Shown piece by piece: positions 60,042 through 64,000 of a stretch of 64,000 bases of DNA (its first letter is position 1; each line of letters begins with the position of its first letter). Source of the stretch: Flavobacterium kingsejongi (lineage in GTDB: Bacteria; Bacteroidota; Bacteroidia; Flavobacteriales; Flavobacteriaceae); contig NZ_CP020919.1 in the NCBI RefSeq assembly GCF_003076475.1, positions 2,852,001 to 2,916,000 on the forward strand. The letters run 5' to 3'. The notes under the pieces are model-generated. The model saw nothing but the letters and a program-made list of their open reading frames with translations, had not been told where the DNA came from and made no database searches. A program made the translations under genes and the position numbers.

Positions 60042-60722
60042 TCATTCCGTCATTTTACGCAGTTTAGCTAAATCCCGGAGGATGATTTTTTTACCGGAAA
60101 TTTCGATGAGCCCTAATTTTTTATAATCGGATAAGAGGCGGATACAACTTTCGGTAGCTGTACCGATAATGCTGGCCAATTCCTCCCTGGAAAGCTGGAT
60201 ATGAAGGGAATCGTCAGGATTATTGCCGAAGTTCTCGTAGAGATAGATTAAGGTGTAGGCCAGTCTTTCTTTTACGGTTTTCTGTGCCAGGTTCACCATC
60301 AGGTCATCTGCTTCTTTCAGGTCACCACAGATGGTTTTCATCACATTCATGGAAAAGGCATTGTTTTTTTCAAAGAAACCCATAACCTCATTTTTAGGTA
60401 CAAAACAAACCTGCATGTCTTCCAGCGCTACAGCACTTAAATTCACCGGTTCATCGCTGATCATCGATCGTTGCCCTAATAATTCGCCTTTGGCAACCAG
60501 TTTTACAATGTGGTCTTTACCGTTGGAACTGAGTTTTGTGAGCTTGCAGACCCCTTCTTTGATACAGAAGATGCCGTTTACATTTTCACCTTCTTCAAAA
60601 ATGACTTCCCCTTTTTTAATGGTTTTCGTCGTCTTACATTCGGCCATACGCAATAGCTCGTCCTTGGTCAATGCTTTCAATGAGCTGAATTCTCTTACAA
60701 TGCATTGTTCACATTTACTCAT
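60042..60722 (-). CDS. Crp/Fnr family transcriptional regulator (Fnr-type)
   Basis: 226 residues from ATG 60722 (MSKCEQCIVREF). ATG 60728 adds two residues. A longer frame to 60776 would run through the predicted operator. N-terminal Cys-x-x-Cys (residues 4 and 7) with Cys 29 resembles an oxygen-sensing iron-sulfur site, not proven here. Effector barrel FCIKEGVCKLTKLSSNGKDH. HTH LSREELASIIGTATESCIRLLSDYKK with E-x-x-x-R as in FNR. Divergent from the cbb3 oxidase genes, with an FNR-like palindrome between. Confidence 0.92.
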   Translation of the reverse strand: MSKCEQCIVREFSSLKALTKDELLRMAECKTTKTIKKGEVIFEEGENVNGIFCIKEGVCKLTKLSSNGKDHIVKLVAKGELLGQRSMISDEPVNLSAVALEDMQVCFVPKNEVMGFFEKNNAFSMNVMKTICGDLKEADDLMVNLAQKTVKERLAYTLIYLYENFGNNPDDSLHIQLSREELASIIGTATESCIRLLSDYKKLGLIEISGKKIILRDLAKLRKMTE

Positions 60723-60746
60723 AGTCATATTAATTACGTGATGCCG

Positions 60747-60754
60747 CAAATTTA
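60747..60754 (-). promoter_or_regulatory. -7 element TAAATTTG of the Fnr-type gene
   Basis: CAAATTTA on the plus strand reads TAAATTTG on the minus strand, 24 bp before the ATG at 60722. The palindrome at 60763-60776 covers the -33 region, so autorepression is plausible. Confidence 0.45.
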
Positions 60755-60762
60755 CTGATAAT

Positions 60763-60806
60763 ATGACAAATATCATATTTTAATTTGGGAGATCGCCCAA
60801 ACTTTG
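60763..60806 (+). promoter_or_regulatory. FNR-like operator and -7 element upstream of ccoI
   Basis: ATGACAAATATCAT (60763-60776) is an imperfect ATGAT-N4-ATCAT dyad. AAACTTTG (60799-60806) is a -7 element with only the first T altered. Centre-to-G distance is 36.5 bp, identical to the site before ccoS. Confidence 0.6.
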
Positions 60807-60828
60807 CATCAGGTAAATTAGAGCAGGT

Positions 60829-63258
60829 ATGGACAGGAATAATTGTTTCCATTGTGGATTGGAAGTTGCAGAAAATGATACAATCCTTTTTGATCAGAAA
60901 GCATTTTGCTGTAGCGGATGCAAAACGGTGTATGAAATTTTCAGCGCGAATGATCTGACGACATATTATGATTTTGAAAAATCGCCGGGAGCGACACCGC
61001 TTCACACAAAAGGGAAATATGACTTTTTGGCTCATGAAGACATAGTGTCGAAATTGCTGGAATTTCACGAAAAAGAAACGGCGATCATTTCCCTCAATAT
61101 TCCGCACATCCATTGCAGTTCCTGTATTTGGATTTTAGAAAATCTACACAAATTGCTGGATGGGATTGTAACCTCGCAGGTAAATTTTGGCAGGAAGACC
61201 GTTCGGATTATCTTCAATCCTGAAAAAACAAATGTACAGGAAATTGTGCTTTTGCTCTGTTCTGTCGGATATGAGCCTTATATTAGCCTGGAAGACTATG
61301 AGGCTGTAAAAACAGGTACCGACAGGAGCCTGATCTATAAAATTGGGGTGGCCTTTTTTTCTTTTGGAAATGTGATGCTGTTGTCTTTTCCGGACTATTT
61401 TGATGTAGGGGAATATTGGCTGGATCATTACAAGGGTTTTTTCAGATGGTTGATTTTTCTATTGGCATTGCCTTCGTTCTTTTATGCGGCAAATGGCTAT
61501 TATACCTCAGCTTACAAAAGCCTGCGGTCCAAAATGTACACTATTGATATCCCGATTGCCCTGGGTCTCATCGTGATGTTTATCCGGAGTACTATCGATA
61601 TGTTTTTTGATTATGGCCAGGGTTTTTTTGACAGCCTTACCGCTTTGGTATTTTTCATGCTCCTGGGCAAATTATTCCAGCAGAAAACCTATAATTTCCT
61701 ATCTTTTGAACGGGATTTTAAGTCCTATTTCCCCATTGCGGTGACCAAAATTGAATCGGATTTAACGGAATTTTCTGTTCCGGTCTACGAAATAGAAAAA
61801 GGCGATCGCCTGTTAATCCGAAATCAGGAATTGCTCCCTGTAGATGGCATACTGATTAGTGAGGCCACCGAAATTGATTACAGTTTTGTAACAGGAGAGG
61901 CGGTGCCGATTCCGAAAAAGTCCGGTGACAAATTGTATGCAGGAGGGAAGCAACTGGGAAACAGTGTGGTACTGGAAGTCCTGAAACCGGTATCCCAAAG
62001 CTATCTTACGCAATTGTGGAGCAACGAAGTATTCCAGAAGAAAGTAGACCGGAAACACAAAACAATCACCGATACCATCAGTCATTATTTTACACCTATT
62101 TTATTAATCATTGCTTTGGCGGGTTTTACGTTTTGGATCTTTCGTGATGTGACCACAGCCTTTAATGTTTTTACCGCAGTATTGATTGTAGCCTGTCCGT
62201 GTGCTTTGGCCTTAACAGCTCCATTTACGCTGGGAAATGTCTTACGGATCATGGGAAAGAAAAAATTCTACCTGAAAAACGCAGTGGTGATTGAGCAACT
62301 GGCCCAGGTGGATACGATTGTATTTGATAAAACAGGAACGATTACCTCCGGTCAGGCAGCTGCAATAAGATTTGAAGGTGGTTTAATTTCAGCCGAGCAT
62401 GCGGTATTCATTAAAAATATACTTCAGGGATCCAACCATCCCCTGAGTCGTAAACTTTATGACTTTCTTCCGGCTACCGCCCATAAAAAAGTAACAGGTT
62501 TTGAAGAACTTCCGGGTAAAGGCATTTCCGGATATATCGAAGGGCATAACATTCGTATCGGTTCGGCAGCTTACCTGGGCAAGCCAGCAGAAAAAGGATT
62601 TTTGAAAACCAGTGTCCATTGTATGATTGATGGTACCTATGTGGGAGCTTATATTTTTGAAACCCGCTACCGGGAAGGATTGCAGGCACTTTTTACACAA
62701 CTCCGGAATCAGCAGTATACGATTAAAATCTTATCGGGGGATAATGAAGGCGAGCGTTCACTGCTGAAAGATTTATTACCGGAACATACGGAATTGGTGT
62801 TTAACCAGAAACCGGAACAGAAATTAGCCTTTATCGCCAAATTACAGGAGGAAGGGCGCAATGTGATGATGATCGGAGACGGATTGAATGACGCCGGAGC
62901 ATTGGCACAAAGTAATGTCGGTATTTCGATATCTGAAAATGTCAATGTTTTTTCCCCGGCCTGTGATGGCATATTGGATGCGGCGCAATTTTCGAATATC
63001 GGCCGCTTCCTGGAACTATCAAAAAAAGCCATTTTCACGATTAAAATGAGCTTTACCCTGTCGCTTTTATATAATGTGGTAGGACTGGCATTTGCTGTTA
63101 GTGGGAAGCTTTCGCCTTTGGTCGCTACGATTATTATGCCTTTGAGTACCGTAACCATTGTCAGTTTTGTTACGTTGCTCAGTAATTATTACGCTAAAAA
63201 GGCCTTCCGCAGTAAGAAGAAGCCTACTGCTACCGATTATGAAATGGCAGCGGTATAA
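60829..63258 (+). CDS. ccoI: Heavy-metal translocating P-type ATPase, CcoI-type copper exporter
   Basis: 809 residues. N-terminal zinc/copper-binding region NCFHCGLEVAEN and AFCCSGCKTVYEIF, then HMA domain with HIHCSSCIWILENLH (CxxC). Eight membrane helices; ion site VACPCALALTAP (CPC). Phosphorylation motif DKTGTITSG, ATP-binding GDGLNDAGAL. The cysteine-rich N-terminus is the hallmark of CcoI/FixI ATPases that supply copper for cbb3 cytochrome oxidase assembly. Immediately followed by ccoS and ccoN. An Fnr-type regulator is divergent. Confidence 0.94.
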   Translation: MDRNNCFHCGLEVAENDTILFDQKAFCCSGCKTVYEIFSANDLTTYYDFEKSPGATPLHTKGKYDFLAHEDIVSKLLEFHEKETAIISLNIPHIHCSSCIWILENLHKLLDGIVTSQVNFGRKTVRIIFNPEKTNVQEIVLLLCSVGYEPYISLEDYEAVKTGTDRSLIYKIGVAFFSFGNVMLLSFPDYFDVGEYWLDHYKGFFRWLIFLLALPSFFYAANGYYTSAYKSLRSKMYTIDIPIALGLIVMFIRSTIDMFFDYGQGFFDSLTALVFFMLLGKLFQQKTYNFLSFERDFKSYFPIAVTKIESDLTEFSVPVYEIEKGDRLLIRNQELLPVDGILISEATEIDYSFVTGEAVPIPKKSGDKLYAGGKQLGNSVVLEVLKPVSQSYLTQLWSNEVFQKKVDRKHKTITDTISHYFTPILLIIALAGFTFWIFRDVTTAFNVFTAVLIVACPCALALTAPFTLGNVLRIMGKKKFYLKNAVVIEQLAQVDTIVFDKTGTITSGQAAAIRFEGGLISAEHAVFIKNILQGSNHPLSRKLYDFLPATAHKKVTGFEELPGKGISGYIEGHNIRIGSAAYLGKPAEKGFLKTSVHCMIDGTYVGAYIFETRYREGLQALFTQLRNQQYTIKILSGDNEGERSLLKDLLPEHTELVFNQKPEQKLAFIAKLQEEGRNVMMIGDGLNDAGALAQSNVGISISENVNVFSPACDGILDAAQFSNIGRFLELSKKAIFTIKMSFTLSLLYNVVGLAFAVSGKLSPLVATIIMPLSTVTIVSFVTLLSNYYAKKAFRSKKKPTATDYEMAAV

Positions 63259-63292
63259 AAAGAATCGAAAAGATGGCTAAATCTGCTTCGGC

Positions 63293-63336
63293 ATGATAAA
63301 TATCATATTTTAAGAAATGGACCAAACCTACTTTTG
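63293..63336 (+). promoter_or_regulatory. FNR-like operator and -7 element upstream of ccoS-ccoN
   Basis: ATGATAAATATCAT (63293-63306) is an almost perfect palindrome; TACTTTTG at 63329-63336 is a consensus -7 element. The 20 bases from the box start match those upstream of ccoI except one. No TTG at -33, as expected for an activator-dependent promoter. Confidence 0.65.
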
Positions 63337-63356
63337 TCCTATAAATTTAACAGGGT

Positions 63357-63536
63357 ATGAGCGTCATTTATCTATTAATCTCCATTAGTGTCGTCGTATC
63401 GATCAGTTTTTTTATCGCTTTTGTCAGGGCTGTCCGATCGGGGCAGTATGACGATGACTACACACCTTCGGTCAGAATGCTTTTTGACGATGAACTAAAA
63501 GAAGAAACACCAAAACAAGAAAATAAAGACAAATAA
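63357..63536 (+). CDS. ccoS: cbb3-type oxidase assembly protein CcoS
   Basis: 59 residues, too short for the usual cut-off. One membrane helix (VIYLLISISVVVSISFFIAF), then VRAVRSGQYDDDYTPSVRML. The 'F..A.RSGQ(Y/F)DD..TP..RML' phrase is diagnostic of CcoS, which is needed to mature the cbb3 oxidase. Lies between ccoI and ccoN; 8 bp before ccoN. Confidence 0.92.
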   Translation: MSVIYLLISISVVVSISFFIAFVRAVRSGQYDDDYTPSVRMLFDDELKEETPKQENKDK

Positions 63537-63544
63537 TTTGAACT

Positions 63545-64000
63545 ATGGAAATGCAACAATTTTATTACGATAACAAAATTGTCAAAAAATTCCTCTATGC
63601 CACGATTGCGTTCGGGCTGGTAGGAATGATCGTCGGCCTTTTACTGGCGGTACTTTATCTCTTCCCGAATATGACAGAGGGAATTTCCTGGCTGAGCTTT
63701 GGGCGGCTCCGGCCATTGCATACCAATGCGGTCATTTTCGCATTTGTAGGAAATGCTACTTTTGCAGGGATTTATTATTCACTGCAGCGTTTGCTTAAAG
63801 CCAGGATGTACAGTGATTTTTTAAGTAATGTGAATTTCTGGGGATGGCAGCTGATTATTGTTGCTGCCGCAATTTCATTGCCATTGGGCTATACCTCATC
63901 AAAAGAGTATGCCGAGCTGGAATGGCCTATAGACATTGCTATTGCGGTAATCTGGGTGGCTTTTGGGATTAACATGATCGGTACCATCCTCAAAAGGAGG
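63545..64000 (+). CDS. ccoN: cbb3-type cytochrome c oxidase subunit I, N-terminal part
   Basis: The frame runs from ATG 63545 to the end of the window (152 codons, incomplete). First helices: FLYATIAFGLVGMIVGLLLAV and the haem-ligand region FGRLRPLHTNAVIFAFVGNATF, where His binds low-spin haem b. In Bacteroidota this gene is often fused to ccoO. It catalyses oxygen reduction at low oxygen. Direct partner of ccoI and ccoS upstream. Confidence 0.93.
   Translation, partial: MEMQQFYYDNKIVKKFLYATIAFGLVGMIVGLLLAVLYLFPNMTEGISWLSFGRLRPLHTNAVIFAFVGNATFAGIYYSLQRLLKARMYSDFLSNVNFWGWQLIIVAAAISLPLGYTSSKEYAELEWPIDIAIAVIWVAFGINMIGTILKRR

Noticed and set aside
60723..60776. Longer start at 60776 for the Fnr-type regulator
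   Set aside because: It would place the coding sequence over the predicted operator and the -7 element at 60747-60754.
1..64000. tRNA/rRNA genes, CRISPR arrays, insertion sequences, prophage genes and toxin-antitoxin or defence clusters
   Set aside because: None was seen by reading both strands: no transposase, integrase, Cas or restriction motifs, and no direct repeats with regular spacers.

Overview
The window looks like chromosome from a Flavobacterium-like member of the Bacteroidota. Gene complement, AT-rich spacers and promoter style all point there: many genes are preceded by the Bacteroidota -7 element TAnnTTTG, several with a TTG about 19-23 bp further upstream. No rRNA, tRNA, CRISPR array, insertion sequence or prophage is visible. 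Most of it is ordinary core genome. Accessory-looking material lies mainly in 1-21 kb.

Region by region. 1-6.6 kb: the end of a luciferase-like flavin oxidoreductase, two small envelope proteins, a DUF3095 (cyclase-like) protein, then LysR / MFS exporter / metallo-beta-lactamase-fold hydrolase / MarR. 6.9-12.4 kb: two overlapping pentapeptide-repeat genes, a 35-codon membrane peptide gene, a secreted alpha/beta hydrolase, a lipoprotein, and an SDR-AraC operon. 12.8-18.6 kb: a SemiSWEET sugar transporter, a multi-PAS histidine kinase, a Crp/Fnr regulator with two cysteine hydrolases (one cytosolic, one exported), then about 500 bp of gene-free, repeat-rich DNA. 18.6-21.1 kb: three small envelope proteins, two of them apparent divergent paralogues. 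21.2-29.4 kb: a co-oriented core block tpx-dgkA-ftsK-lolA-lptF/G-ribBA, and a peroxiredoxin-thioredoxin-DUF6952 operon. 29.5-45.9 kb: APC permease, DPP-IV-like peptidase, a Cys/Met-metabolism PLP enzyme with a divergent Lrp/AsnC regulator, NhaA, dihydrolipoyl dehydrogenase, and pabB-tilS-dsbD facing a racemase-GNAT pair. 46-60 kb: CoA-disulfide-reductase-like enzyme plus CPA antiporter, META-domain lipoproteins, OmpA/TSP3 porin-like protein, an aldehyde dehydrogenase broken by one in-frame stop, NUDIX, thioesterase, MscS, a second NhaA, DUF6155, endonuclease V and DUF763. 60-64 kb: an Fnr-type regulator divergent from the cbb3 oxidase maturation/structural genes ccoI-ccoS-ccoN (ccoN runs off the window).

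The most interesting signal is regulatory. Three Crp/Fnr-type palindromes (centres 16713.5, 60769.5 and 63299.5) each sit exactly 36.5 bp upstream of the final G of a TAnnTTTG-type -7 element. This is the class-II activator position, about -41.5. Two share the site ATGAY-AAAT-ATCAT and flank ccoI. The third, TTTTGAACTAGTTCAAAA, lies between a different Crp/Fnr gene and the cysteine hydrolase it probably controls. A separate 21-bp-spaced direct repeat upstream of the SDR-AraC operon has the geometry of an AraC-family operator. Other points of note are a RibBA whose GTP-cyclohydrolase half has lost its zinc cysteines, and the aldehyde dehydrogenase nonsense codon. I see no clear new defence or mobile system.
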